A stretch of DNA of 47,472 nt from UMGS621 sp964468815 (GCA_964468815.1 CAYXWN010000013.1:1-47472); one strand, 5' to 3'; shown: positions 23,777-33,948, numbered from the stretch's first letter. Numbers and translations: made by a program. The notes: generated from the letters alone by a model not told the origin.

Positions 23777-26215
23777 ATGAAAAAACAAAAACTGATTATC
23801 ACAATTTTGAGCTTTGCTTTATGCTTGTTATGTGCTTGGACGGGCGCAACCATGAAAACGGTTGTTGCGGATAACGCCAATACGGTTACCGTAGCGGATA
23901 TGATTGCAAATAAGAATAGACTTCTGCCTGCATTTAATTACGGCGGTGCGGAACGCTTGGCGGTTTCGGACGGAGTAATTTCTTGCTGGGAAGACGGTGC
24001 GTTTTATTACGGGGAAGAAGTTGATTCGGTTGCGTTCGATATCACTTTTTCCGCAGGAACGGATATCTGCTTTGCGTTGAGAAGCAATGGCGGCGCTCAG
24101 ATGTGGACGTCCGGAGGGTATTACGTTTTTATTAGCGGTACTGCGGCGGAAATTTACAGAGTAACCGATCCTGCTCATTGGCAGACGACTGAAACGCAAC
24201 TCGGGAAAATGACGATCGCCAATATTTTCGACGGTGCTGCCCATTCGATTGAGTATTCTGTTGCGGAAAGCCAAAATGTTCTTTCCGTTACGTTTGCCGT
24301 TGACGGAACAAAGAATACTTTTTCGGATAAGGGAACGCCGATTCCGAAAGCAAATACGGAATTTAAGATTGCTCGCGTTAATACGCTTGCTTTATATAAG
24401 GTTTCCGCTACGAAGGCGCAAGAGCAGAAAAAAGGAATTGCGTTAACCGAAGCGGATATGCTTGCCAATAAGAGTAAACTTCTGCCTGCGTTTAATTACG
24501 GCGGTAGTGAAAGATTGAACGTTACGGACAATCGAATCGCTTCGTGGGCAGACGGTAATTTCTATTATAGAGATCAAGTGGATAGCGCGTCTTTCCGTTT
24601 TATTGCGGATAAAACTTCCGGACAAACGATGCTTTTCGTCGGATTGCATCTCGCGCAGTCTAACGTTCCTTGGAGTTCAACCGGATATTATGCGTTTGTT
24701 CAGAATACGAGTGCTTCTATCTATAAAACGGACGGAACGCAGACAAAATGGGAAGACAGTATTATCGGAGAGAGAGCAACGATCGGAAATATTTTCGACG
24801 GTAAGCCGCATGAGATTTCGTTCGGTGTAGACGGTTCGACGCTTACGTTTGTCGTGGACGGCGTTAAGATCGAGCGGACGTTTTCGGGGGACGCGCTCTC
24901 GGTAGAAAATACCGAATTCGGTATGTCCGCAAACGGCAGATACGTTTATTACGTAGGAAGTCCTCTTGCGGAAGAAGCGGCGTTTACGGGGGAATATACG
25001 AATCTTGAAAGTTTGATCGAAGCAGGCGCGCTTCGTGCCGATTATAATTACGACGGCGATTTCCTTTTGAAAAAAGAAGACGGGTTCGTGTTTTCCAATG
25101 AAATCAAAATGAGTATCAATGCAAAGATCGTTGCGATTGATTTTGATATTGTGGTGATTTCCGGAAACGATATGTCTATCACGATTCGCGCAACGGCAGG
25201 CGGTGCTCTTTGGAGCGGAAGTAAAGGGTATTCCGTATATCTTGCCGGAGCAACGGCAAAGTTGTACGACGCCAGCGAGGGATGGGTGGATAGTCCCGTA
25301 AAAACGGCGACGGTAGCCAATATTTTCGACGGAGAACGTCATAATATCAAATTTTATGCGTTTGACGATGAAAACGGGTACGTGCAGGTCGGATTTACGG
25401 TTGACAACGGCGAAATGATCCGTTTTGTCGATACGACGAGCGTTACTACGTTAGAGGGGCATACCGAATTTAAATTTAACAACATAGACGCGGCGGATCT
25501 TTCTTTCAAACTGACTGCGCCGACGGGGACGGAACACGCTTACGGAGAAGAAACGGTCGTCAATCCGACTTGCTTAAAGGGCGGTTATACTTCGTCTGTT
25601 TGCGCGGTATGCGGAAAATTGAATAAAACGAATGAAAAAGAGGCGTTAGGGCACGATTATCGTCCGACCGTGACCGAACCGACTTGTTTAGAGGGCGGTT
25701 ATACGACCTATCAATGTTCTCGTTGTACGGACAACTATACAGCGAACGAAACGGACGCAACGGGACATCATTATCAAGATAATAAGGTCGAGCCTACGTG
25801 TACGGAAAAGGGGTATACGAAGCACGTTTGCTCGTGCGGCGACGAATATAGCGATACTTACGTTAACGCATTAGGGCACGACCATCAAGCAACCGTGATC
25901 GAACCGACTTGCTTGGAGGGCGGTTATACGACCTATCAATGTTCTCGTTGTACGGACAGTTATACGGCGAACGAAACGGAAGCGTTGGGACATGCGTTTG
26001 TCGAAGTTTCCAGAGAAGAGGCGACGACCGAAAAAACGGGTAAGATCGTATACGAGTGTTCGCATTGTCACGAAAAGAAAGAGGACGTTATTCCTGTAAA
26101 AACGCCTGAAAACAAGGGCTGCGGATCGACTGTCGGAATTTCCGGTTTGTGGATTGCGCCGACGTTGATCGGGTGTGCGTTGTTCTTGAAAAAGAAAAAA
26201 GAGAGCAAAAGATAA
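23777..26215 (+). CDS. Surface protein with three LamG-like repeats and Cys-rich tail
   Basis: An 812-residue exported protein. It has a signal peptide (residues 1-~32) and three repeats of about 190 residues, at roughly 35-215, 220-410 and 415-590. Repeats 1 and 2 are close copies (ADMxANKxxLLPAFNYGG), and all share a NIFDGxxHxI segment followed by a VDG/VDN strand, as in concanavalin-like glycan-binding beta-sandwiches. Residues ~595-775 hold about five repeats of ~37 residues with EPTCLEGGYTTYQCSRC and GH(D/H) ends, a common Cys-rich module of clostridial surface proteins. The C terminus is NKGCGSTVG, a hydrophobic helix and KKKKESKR, an anchor also found on the protein at 27755. Start follows GGAGG. 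It is first in the locus and probably captures glycan at the cell surface. No catalytic residues are seen. Confidence 0.8.
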   Translation: MKKQKLIITILSFALCLLCAWTGATMKTVVADNANTVTVADMIANKNRLLPAFNYGGAERLAVSDGVISCWEDGAFYYGEEVDSVAFDITFSAGTDICFALRSNGGAQMWTSGGYYVFISGTAAEIYRVTDPAHWQTTETQLGKMTIANIFDGAAHSIEYSVAESQNVLSVTFAVDGTKNTFSDKGTPIPKANTEFKIARVNTLALYKVSATKAQEQKKGIALTEADMLANKSKLLPAFNYGGSERLNVTDNRIASWADGNFYYRDQVDSASFRFIADKTSGQTMLFVGLHLAQSNVPWSSTGYYAFVQNTSASIYKTDGTQTKWEDSIIGERATIGNIFDGKPHEISFGVDGSTLTFVVDGVKIERTFSGDALSVENTEFGMSANGRYVYYVGSPLAEEAAFTGEYTNLESLIEAGALRADYNYDGDFLLKKEDGFVFSNEIKMSINAKIVAIDFDIVVISGNDMSITIRATAGGALWSGSKGYSVYLAGATAKLYDASEGWVDSPVKTATVANIFDGERHNIKFYAFDDENGYVQVGFTVDNGEMIRFVDTTSVTTLEGHTEFKFNNIDAADLSFKLTAPTGTEHAYGEETVVNPTCLKGGYTSSVCAVCGKLNKTNEKEALGHDYRPTVTEPTCLEGGYTTYQCSRCTDNYTANETDATGHHYQDNKVEPTCTEKGYTKHVCSCGDEYSDTYVNALGHDHQATVIEPTCLEGGYTTYQCSRCTDSYTANETEALGHAFVEVSREEATTEKTGKIVYECSHCHEKKEDVIPVKTPENKGCGSTVGISGLWIAPTLIGCALFLKKKKESKR
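25646..25993 (+). repeat. Near-identical 123-bp coding repeats
   Basis: Bases 25646-25768 and 25871-25993 are near-identical copies encoding the EPTCLEGGYTTYQCSRC module, repeating at a 225-bp period with a more diverged copy between. Recent duplication or gene conversion is likely. Confidence 0.8.
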
Positions 26216-26273
26216 TCGTTCGCGTTGAAACGATAATGCGCGACGATTCAAATAAAAAACAAGAGGTGGAAGA

Positions 26274-27719
26274 ATGAAAAAGAAGTGGCTGAGCATGATA
26301 ATGGCTGCGTTAATGGTGCTTTTGTTTGCGACGGGGTGCGGCGATGGCGAGAAACCCGTCAACCCGAAGCCGGACGAACCCGGTAACGGCGGAGCGATTA
26401 CCGTGGAAACAAAAGAGAATTTTGATTTTAACGAAGCGTTTTCTTCTATGGACGACTGGCTCGGAGTACAGACGCAAAATCCTGTTTTCGATACGACAAA
26501 CAAATTCGTTACGTTTCGGGAAAAGTCCAACAACGTAATTACGTACGAAAAGTACGGAATGAGCGTCGGAAATATCGAATTAAAATTAAAGGTCGCGATC
26601 AACAAGGACACGACCGCATACGTCGGCTTTTCCAATCAATCGAAAGATCTTTCCGCTTTTTGTTACGCAAAGGGAAGTTATCTGTACGCATTGGAGTTCG
26701 CTAACGACAGCAAAATGTACGTAAAGAAATGGACGGACGGGGAAGAACTCGTTTTGTCGGGCAGTAAATCTTCGGCGGCGATGCCGATTTCGTTGGCGGC
26801 AAAGTTGACGACTGTAAAAATCAACGTTACGGAAACCGAAAATTCGGTGAATATTCTCGTTTTTTGCGACGGAAAAGAACTTTTGAACGTTACGGATAGC
26901 GATAACGCGTTTTTAGGCGGCGGTGCGATTTCCCTTTCGTATATGGGGGCAGGCGGAATGGTGCTCGGCGCAAAGGACTGCGTTGATGCAAATTATAAAG
27001 CGCCCGAAGCGTTGGGACTTACGATTTACGATCAGCCGAACGTGCCTGTTTGGGAAGACGGCGAGTTGAATTTGCTTGACGATTTTAATAATACTTGGAC
27101 GGGAAGAGAACGTATTTTTAACGTGAAAAACGATGACACGGGTTATGTGTTCGAATCGAAGAATAATCCGGAAGAACCGCAAGAAGGCGTAACGGAGTAT
27201 CAAGCGATCTATAAAGATAAGATATTCAAAAACGTGCAAGCGGAATATACGTACAATCAGTTGTCTAACGGTGAATGGACGATGTTTTGGTTGCGTTGCG
27301 TGCCCGAACGTTCGACGGACGTTTCGATTTGGGGCAATAAGAAGACGGGACAAAACACGAACGGGTATTCTATGTTGATTACGGCGGACGGATACGTTCA
27401 GATTCATAAATGGTCGGACGGCGCGCAGATCTGGTTGAACGGGCAAGGAAGCAAGTTGTCCGGACAGATCGCGGCACTGTTCAACAATCCGACCGCGACG
27501 ATTACCGTAAAAACGAGTATCGAAGAGGTCGTGGTCGGCGGTAAACCCACGATCGAATTCCGTATCAGCATAAACGGTAGCGCGACGATTGTCGTGCAAG
27601 ATTCGGACACGCCCTATCTCCATGCCGGATATATCGGTATGCAGGGGTATGCGACGAATAATAAGATTGATTCCATTCGGTTACTTTCTGCAAAAGTGAC
27701 GACCGATCTTTCTCTGTGA
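26274..27719 (+). CDS. Lipoprotein with two LamG-like domains
   Basis: A 481-residue lipoprotein. The signal MKKKWLSMIMAALMVLLFATGC ends in the lipobox FATGC, so Cys22 would be lipid-anchored on the outer face of the membrane. A proline-rich spacer (KPVNPKPDEPGNGG) leads to two beta-sandwich domains, about residues 40-230 and 260-475, the second with EYTYNQLSNGEWTMFWLRC and GYSMLITADGYVQIHKW. The pattern resembles DUF1080/LamG-type carbohydrate-binding folds; each opens with an F/L-DDFN or NEAF strand as in that group. No hydrolase residues can be named. It lies 58 bp after the repeat surface protein and 35 bp before the giant hydrolase, so it probably helps bind the same glycan. Confidence 0.75.
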   Translation: MKKKWLSMIMAALMVLLFATGCGDGEKPVNPKPDEPGNGGAITVETKENFDFNEAFSSMDDWLGVQTQNPVFDTTNKFVTFREKSNNVITYEKYGMSVGNIELKLKVAINKDTTAYVGFSNQSKDLSAFCYAKGSYLYALEFANDSKMYVKKWTDGEELVLSGSKSSAAMPISLAAKLTTVKINVTETENSVNILVFCDGKELLNVTDSDNAFLGGGAISLSYMGAGGMVLGAKDCVDANYKAPEALGLTIYDQPNVPVWEDGELNLLDDFNNTWTGRERIFNVKNDDTGYVFESKNNPEEPQEGVTEYQAIYKDKIFKNVQAEYTYNQLSNGEWTMFWLRCVPERSTDVSIWGNKKTGQNTNGYSMLITADGYVQIHKWSDGAQIWLNGQGSKLSGQIAALFNNPTATITVKTSIEEVVVGGKPTIEFRISINGSATIVVQDSDTPYLHAGYIGMQGYATNNKIDSIRLLSAKVTTDLSL

Positions 27720-27754
27720 AGATAGATAGAAACGACGAATAAGGAGAAAAGTGA

Positions 27755-30700
27755 ATGAAAAGAAAAAGAGTCGGATTACTTTTTTTAATAGGTTGCCTTA
27801 TCTTTTGCGTCGGTTTGTCCGTTTCGACGGCATTTGCAGGGACGAACGGAAAGATCACGACCGGCGATGATATGATTTCTTCCGGGAAATTGTACAATTC
27901 GCTGACGGCAAACGGCAGTCAATTAGTGGCTTTTAACGGCGTCGTTACGTCTAGCGGCGACGGTCATATGATTTACGACGAAGAAACCGAGGGCGTCGAT
28001 ATCAATATTCGCATCACGTCCGGAACAAGCGTCTTTTTCGTGTTGCGCGCGACCGATGAAAAAGCGATCTGGGACGGCGGACACGGTTATTTTTTGATGA
28101 CGAATAAAATCGACACGGGAACGGAACTCCAACTGTTGAAAGGGGCTTGGAGCGGCAATGCGTTTACTGCAATAAAAACCGTTCGCTCGACGGTAAATCT
28201 TTTCGACGGCGAAAAACACAATATTCGTTACGTATCGAGCGATACGAACGGAAAAGTTCTGCTTAGTTTTTCGGTGGACGGAAGCGAGTTGCTTACGGGA
28301 GAAGATACGGAAAACGTATTCCCCGTTGAAGGTTCGCATTATTTTATGTGTTCCGGTTCGTCGCTGAGTATGTATAAACTGTATGCCTCTAACGGCGACG
28401 ACGTTGACGTTTCTGATGCGGAATACATAACGCTTACTTCCAAGACAATGTTGGCTAAGGCGAGCAATTGGTCGCTTAACGGCTCGTTGATGGAGTCGGG
28501 CGTCAGTATTTCCGGGACGAGAGATCAATCCATCGCAATGTTTACGCGTGAATTGAAAAACGTCGTCTATTCGTTTGATATCAAATTTGAAGATATGAGG
28601 GGAAATTGGGTTGCGGTTTATCTCAACGCCAATAAGGCGGACGTGCCTTGGAACAGCGGTTTCCGTTCGGTTATGCTGTTTTTTAGAGAAACTTCGGTAT
28701 CAATCGAGTATTGGGAGCCGAGCCAGGTTATAGCGTCCGTCGATCTCGCCGAAAAGAAGATTTCTCTCAAAGAGAAAATTCACGTGGAAGCAGGTATGTA
28801 CGAGGTGAAACTGAGTACGGGAACGTATACGTATATCAAACTTGCCGTTAACGGGCAAGAATTATATCATGCACCGATTTTGACGTCAAACGTTTCGCTG
28901 GGTGCAGGTCGCTTTGCGTTCATCAATTACGGTACGGCGAAATATACGATGTACGCGACGGAAAACGAGGTTGATTCTTTGCCGTCCGCAAGCGACGGCG
29001 TGAGAACGGATCGCTTGAACGAAAGCGGCTTGACGAATGTCGTTTCCGTGGAGGATTGGGCGATTATCGCAAACAGTTTCGATCCGTACTATTCCGTAGC
29101 GGACGATTTGATGAAAGTGGAAAATAAGGGGTATCTCACCTATAAAAACAGCGTTAATTTTGAAAAACTGACGTTCAGTATCCGTTTTGAAGAAGCCGAT
29201 CGACCGGGGCAGTTTGCCGAATTCGCTTTCGGGAAAAAACGGCAGAATTCCATTGTCGACGCCAAGTTGGCAGATGATTATACCAATTACGGGTATATGA
29301 TTCGCATCGCGCCTTCGGGGGCGGTTACGTTGGTTAAAACGGATATCGGCGCGAATATGTTTACGTTGATGAATTATGATTGCGCAAACGATTTCGGGAT
29401 CTCCTTTGACGATTGCAAGTGGCATACCTTTACGGTATACCGTTCTTTGAAAAACGAGCGGATGGAGATATCGTTGTTCGTGGATGACGCAACGTACGGC
29501 TATTCTGTGACGGATACCGATTATTATGCGCCGAATTACCCGATGGACGGATTCCTTTCTTTCGGCAATACGACGAACGGCAGCTCGTATTACGTAAAGG
29601 ATATTCGCTTCGAGGGGACGGAAACAGACGTCGCTTCCACGCTGAAAGCAGACGCCGTTAACTTTGTTTCTTACTTCGAGGAGAATGGCGAACGATTCGT
29701 TTACTTCTGCTTTGACAGCGCGTCGTATACCACTAAATGGGTGGAAATTTATGCTTCCGACAAGACTTGTGCGGAAACGGAGTTACTTGGCAGAGTGTAT
29801 CCGAAGAATACAACTTTTTCGTTGAACGATTACGAGGGGGAATATATTCTTGTAAAATCGGTCGGCTTTACCGAGGCGAGCAGCAAGATCGAATTGCTGA
29901 AATTGGAAAAAGAATTGCCCGCGTATGAGGATACGGCTTCCGTTCGCCGTATCGCGATAAAGAATAGCGAGGGCGGAGCGTACTTTGTGTACGAAGGGAC
30001 GGACGAGAAATTTACGCCCGTCGGCGGTAATTATATGGGATTGCGCGGCGGCGATCATTCGACATTTGACGCGAAAACGACTTTCACCGAAGCCGATTAC
30101 GATCCCGTGAAAACGGAAGCGATGATTCGTTCTCTCAGCAAAAACAACGGGAACGTGCTTCGCGTGTTCTTAATCGGACGTACGGCGACAAACCCGGGGA
30201 TCAGCGGCGATTCGGCATACGATATCGACGACGAAACCTATTATTACGAAGGTTTGTATAAGCCGTATATGGAAAACGTAGTTCATTTTTTGCGAACGGC
30301 GCAGAAATACGGCGTATACGTCATGCTTACGCTCGGAGATGCTGACGTTCCCTCCAACGATTATTATATGGAATTGCAGGGCGGCTCGTCGTTGGCGCGA
30401 AATTACATGTATTTCGATCAAAGAGGCGTCAATGCGCGTAAGACGTATGCGAAAAACGTCGTATCTTATTTGAAAACGTTTGCGCCCGACTGTATGAGCG
30501 GTATCTTTTCGGTGGAATTACAAAACGAATTCGCAGTATATACCGATCAATGGCCGTTTAATCAAACTTCGGGAACGGTGACGCTCGCGAACGGAAAGAC
30601 GTACGATATGGGCGATGCCGATTCTCGTGAGGCGGCGTTTAAGGAGGGCGTTGCCTATTATATCAATCAAGTTTCCAGCGGAATTAAATCCGTCGATCCG

Positions 30701-31528
30701 AACGTTCTCGTAAACGAGGGATCGTTTACCCGTAACATTGTCGGAAATAACCACGTTTACGGTATGCAGGGAATCGTTTCCGGCGATTATCGCATTCCCG
30801 CGACTTTTGATATTTATCTTAATACCAACATCGATTTTCTCGACGTGCATATTTATTATGCGAATACTTCTGGAAACACCGTGATCAATTCTTTTGCGGA
30901 CGATCTCACGTATATGAATTTCTGGACGGATGAAGTGCAGGAATTACTGAAATCCAAATGTATTTTCATGGGCGAATTCGGTCCGAGCGCGCGCGTCTTT
31001 CATTCCGGTGAAGAAGCGGAAAACGTGTGGACGGAAACGGTACGTCTTGCGACGGAGAGCGGCTTTGAAGGTTTTGCCGTGTGGACGTTGGAATCGCATA
31101 ACCAAACGGAACATTGGAACGTGCTTGCGGACGACGGAAAATTCGATCTGTTCCGTCAACTTGTCCGTATTCATATGGGCGTAGAAGATACGAACGGAAT
31201 TACGGCGGACGACGTGACGGTTAACCGCGGCGAAACCGTTTTATCGCCGATCAAGAATCTTTTAGACGGCGATAAGGTGACGTATACGGTGAACGGGGTG
31301 GATTATGAAGAATTGCCCTCTTTTGAAGAGGCGGGCGTGTATACCGTGGAATATCGGGTAGAAAGAAAATATACGGAGGATAAGAGAGGCAGTTTTACGG
31401 TTACGGTAAAAGGAAACGAGCCGTCCGAAAGCGGTTGCGGCGCTTCGATTACGGGGAGTGCGTTGCTTTGTTGCCTGATGTTTGCCGCGGCGGTTTTGCT
31501 GAAACGAAATCGGAAAGACGTCGAATGA
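27755..31528 (+). CDS. Giant surface glycoside hydrolase, GH5-like, with LamG-like domains
   Basis: A 1257-residue exported enzyme. A signal peptide (1-~29) is followed by three LamG-like domains, about residues 30-215, 222-405 and 430-625. The first is related to the repeats of the protein at 23777 (NLFDGEKHNI). A beta-rich linker follows, then a clan A (alpha/beta)8 domain, about 745-1150. The acid/base Glu is E925 in VELQNEFA and the nucleophile Glu E1074 in IFMGEFGPS; HIYYAN and GFAVWTLESHN fit GH5/mannanase-like enzymes. An Ig-like domain (VTVNRGETVL) and the anchor SGCGASITGSALLCC, a hydrophobic helix and KRNRKDVE end the protein. It would cut a beta-linked polysaccharide at the cell surface. 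Start ATG follows AAGGAG. Confidence 0.82.
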   Translation: MKRKRVGLLFLIGCLIFCVGLSVSTAFAGTNGKITTGDDMISSGKLYNSLTANGSQLVAFNGVVTSSGDGHMIYDEETEGVDINIRITSGTSVFFVLRATDEKAIWDGGHGYFLMTNKIDTGTELQLLKGAWSGNAFTAIKTVRSTVNLFDGEKHNIRYVSSDTNGKVLLSFSVDGSELLTGEDTENVFPVEGSHYFMCSGSSLSMYKLYASNGDDVDVSDAEYITLTSKTMLAKASNWSLNGSLMESGVSISGTRDQSIAMFTRELKNVVYSFDIKFEDMRGNWVAVYLNANKADVPWNSGFRSVMLFFRETSVSIEYWEPSQVIASVDLAEKKISLKEKIHVEAGMYEVKLSTGTYTYIKLAVNGQELYHAPILTSNVSLGAGRFAFINYGTAKYTMYATENEVDSLPSASDGVRTDRLNESGLTNVVSVEDWAIIANSFDPYYSVADDLMKVENKGYLTYKNSVNFEKLTFSIRFEEADRPGQFAEFAFGKKRQNSIVDAKLADDYTNYGYMIRIAPSGAVTLVKTDIGANMFTLMNYDCANDFGISFDDCKWHTFTVYRSLKNERMEISLFVDDATYGYSVTDTDYYAPNYPMDGFLSFGNTTNGSSYYVKDIRFEGTETDVASTLKADAVNFVSYFEENGERFVYFCFDSASYTTKWVEIYASDKTCAETELLGRVYPKNTTFSLNDYEGEYILVKSVGFTEASSKIELLKLEKELPAYEDTASVRRIAIKNSEGGAYFVYEGTDEKFTPVGGNYMGLRGGDHSTFDAKTTFTEADYDPVKTEAMIRSLSKNNGNVLRVFLIGRTATNPGISGDSAYDIDDETYYYEGLYKPYMENVVHFLRTAQKYGVYVMLTLGDADVPSNDYYMELQGGSSLARNYMYFDQRGVNARKTYAKNVVSYLKTFAPDCMSGIFSVELQNEFAVYTDQWPFNQTSGTVTLANGKTYDMGDADSREAAFKEGVAYYINQVSSGIKSVDPNVLVNEGSFTRNIVGNNHVYGMQGIVSGDYRIPATFDIYLNTNIDFLDVHIYYANTSGNTVINSFADDLTYMNFWTDEVQELLKSKCIFMGEFGPSARVFHSGEEAENVWTETVRLATESGFEGFAVWTLESHNQTEHWNVLADDGKFDLFRQLVRIHMGVEDTNGITADDVTVNRGETVLSPIKNLLDGDKVTYTVNGVDYEELPSFEEAGVYTVEYRVERKYTEDKRGSFTVTVKGNEPSESGCGASITGSALLCCLMFAAAVLLKRNRKDVE

Positions 31529-31558
31529 GCGTAAAACGGTTTATCGGAGAAAAACACC

Positions 31559-33037
31559 ATGCTTGAAAATGTCAAAAAATACGTGGCGTATTTGCTTGTT
31601 GCGGTTTGCCTCGTTTCAATGATCGTCAAGGCGACGGACGGGAGCAATGCGAAACAAATCGTCATTTCCTTTTGGGGAACGAATCTTCCGTATCAATACG
31701 CTTTGGAATCGGTTGCGGAAGAATATAACAATATGCAGAATGAATACGAGGTTCGTGTGGATAAACAAGATGCCGGCAACTATCGCACGTGGATGGGGGC
31801 ACGGCTTGCCGGCGGCAATGCTTCGGATTTGTTGGCGACGACGATCGTTTACGCAAATACCGATGCGTCTAACGGCTATCTTTACGACCTTTCCGATGCG
31901 TTGTCCCAGCCGAATCCGTACAATGAATCGGGCGTTCCTTGGGCGGAAGATTTCAGTGGAACGTATCTTACGCAGGTTGCATATGCAAACGATACTTCAA
32001 AATATTATTGCGTGCCGACCAGTACGGTATCCGTGCGGATCATGCTCAATAAAGAGATCCTTACGGAACAGGGGATAGCGATTCCCGATGAAAATTGGAC
32101 GTTTTCGGATTTTCGCCGTATTTGCGAAAAATTAGAAGCGGCAGGCTATACCGCGATGGAAATCGCAAATGCGAAATTCATCAATTATATGGTCAGTTGG
32201 ATGATCGATATTATAATGGCGCAACTGAAATACGACGACGTTCTCGGTTATGACGTCAACGGAAACGGTCAGGTAGAGACGGAAGAGATTGTACGAGCGT
32301 TTCTTTCGGAAGAAGAACCGTTGAATCTCTCGAACGATATCGACTTTAAAGAAACGATGACGTTTTTGAAAACGTGGTCGAAATATTGGGGGAGCGGTTT
32401 TAATTCGCGCGGAGACGCTTCGGAAAACTTCCTTCGTCAATCCGTTCCCATGTATTTCAGCGGTTCGTGGGGCGTATCGGGCGTAGAACTTACGCTTAAT
32501 AACCAAAATCCGGAAGCGGATAAGACGAATGCGTACGAGTTGTTCGATTATTGTTCTCTGCCTTTCCCTCGTTTGGAGAAGGAAACGTATATCGACAAGA
32601 ATACGACGGTTACGTTTACCAACCTGAAAGATGGCTTGCCCTTGCAAGAATTAGGTGAGCCGTCGGGGTGTTTCTGTATTCCGCAATCGACGGTGGATAA
32701 CGGGAAACTGGACGGAGCGTTAGACTTTTTGCAATATTTTACTTCTGCCGAAACGGCTTCGTATATGGCGAACGCCGCGTACGAAATCCCCGTGACGAAG
32801 AACGTGCAGGTCAACGAAAAAATGTACGATTTCCTTGCACCCGAAAACAGCGAGTCCATTCGCATGCGGTTTAATCTGTTGAATCTTTCGGACGGAGTTG
32901 CGGAAGAATATCATTTTAAGCAAGTGCAACTGTATTTAATGGAAGACGTTTCGTTGACGACGTTGTGTAAGAACGTGCAAAACAAATATTTGGAAGTGAC
33001 GGAACTTTTGCGCGACGATAACGGTTGGGAGTGGTGA
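31559..33037 (+). CDS. ABC transporter sugar-binding protein
   Basis: A 492-residue extracellular solute-binding protein of the family that feeds MalFG/UgpAE-type permeases. After the N-terminal helix, IVISFWGTNLPYQYALESV is the usual first strand and helix. WMGARLAGGNASDLLAT, PDENWTFSDFRRICEKL and PMYFSGSWGVSG are typical sugar-binding segments. Unlike most Gram-positive binding proteins, it lacks a convincing lipobox: the only N-terminal Cys (LLVAVCLVS) has Val before it, so the protein may be held by an uncleaved helix. The permease genes follow directly (2-bp spacing to the first). Substrate is unknown; the locus suggests oligosaccharides released by the surface GH5-like enzyme. Confidence 0.9.
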   Translation: MLENVKKYVAYLLVAVCLVSMIVKATDGSNAKQIVISFWGTNLPYQYALESVAEEYNNMQNEYEVRVDKQDAGNYRTWMGARLAGGNASDLLATTIVYANTDASNGYLYDLSDALSQPNPYNESGVPWAEDFSGTYLTQVAYANDTSKYYCVPTSTVSVRIMLNKEILTEQGIAIPDENWTFSDFRRICEKLEAAGYTAMEIANAKFINYMVSWMIDIIMAQLKYDDVLGYDVNGNGQVETEEIVRAFLSEEEPLNLSNDIDFKETMTFLKTWSKYWGSGFNSRGDASENFLRQSVPMYFSGSWGVSGVELTLNNQNPEADKTNAYELFDYCSLPFPRLEKETYIDKNTTVTFTNLKDGLPLQELGEPSGCFCIPQSTVDNGKLDGALDFLQYFTSAETASYMANAAYEIPVTKNVQVNEKMYDFLAPENSESIRMRFNLLNLSDGVAEEYHFKQVQLYLMEDVSLTTLCKNVQNKYLEVTELLRDDNGWEW

Positions 33038-33039
33038 TC

Positions 33040-33948
33040 ATGAATAAGAAAGAAAAAAATGTGTTGAAAAAGATCGATTTTGCACCTTATCTCATGATTT
33101 TGCCGATCATGATTCTGCTTGCGATTTTTGCGTTTTATCCGATCATTCTGTCTGTTTTGAAATCTTTTTACAGATGGTCGGGAACGTTTGACAACGAGCA
33201 CGGGGTTAACGAGTTTATCTTTTTGAAGAATTACGTTGCTCTTTTTTCGGACGAGATTTTTTTACAGTCTTGGTTGAATACGTTGTTTTTTACCGTAACC
33301 GGTGCCGTTATCAATCTCGTATTTCCGTTCCTTTGCGCGTTACTGATTTTTTCGTTGAATAACGAAAAAGTTTCTTATCGTTGGCGCGTTGCGTTCGTTG
33401 CGCCCATGGTTGTACCGTCGATGGTTATTTTCCTCTTGTGGCAATTTATTTACGACGTGGACGTCGGCGTGGTGAACAACGTTTTGGGGATTTTGGGAAT
33501 GAATAAAGTGGATTTGCTCGGTAACCCTTCGTCCGTGAAATGGGCGATTCGTTTTATGGGCTTCCCTTGGGTTGGCGGCACGTATCTTCTTATTTATATC
33601 GCGGGACTTTCCGGAATCGACAATTCTCTTCGCGAGGCTGCGCGAATCGACGGAGCGGGTGCGTTGCGAACGATCTTTTTCATTGATATTCCGTTGAGTA
33701 CGCCGCAGTTTAAAATGGTATTTACGCTTTCCGTTATCGGGGAAATTCAGGATTTCGTCAAAATTCAAACGATTACCGAGGGCGGCCCCGGATACAGTTC
33801 TTACGTGCCGGGATTGTATATGTACAAAACGGCGTTCGATTCCAACGAATACGGTAAGGCGTGCGCGATCGGCGTAACGATGCTGCTCGTCATGTTGCTT
33901 TGTTCGTTCCTTATTAACAAGTTGTTTAAAACAGAGGAGGTAGACTGA
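33040..33948 (+). CDS. ABC sugar transporter permease 1 (MalF/UgpA type)
   Basis: A 302-residue permease with about six membrane helices. FAPYLMILPIMILLAIFAFYP is the usual first helix, and the conserved EAA loop is LREAARIDGAGALRTIFFIDIPL, which docks the ATPase subunit. ITEGGPGYSSY near the C terminus is typical of UgpA. I chose ATG 33040, two bases after the binding-protein stop, with GGGAG upstream inside that gene; an in-frame TTG at 33025 is less likely. The stop overlaps the next permease start (TGATG). No ATP-binding gene is present in the locus, so a shared MsmK-type ATPase is presumably encoded elsewhere. Confidence 0.93.
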   Translation: MNKKEKNVLKKIDFAPYLMILPIMILLAIFAFYPIILSVLKSFYRWSGTFDNEHGVNEFIFLKNYVALFSDEIFLQSWLNTLFFTVTGAVINLVFPFLCALLIFSLNNEKVSYRWRVAFVAPMVVPSMVIFLLWQFIYDVDVGVVNNVLGILGMNKVDLLGNPSSVKWAIRFMGFPWVGGTYLLIYIAGLSGIDNSLREAARIDGAGALRTIFFIDIPLSTPQFKMVFTLSVIGEIQDFVKIQTITEGGPGYSSYVPGLYMYKTAFDSNEYGKACAIGVTMLLVMLLCSFLINKLFKTEEVD

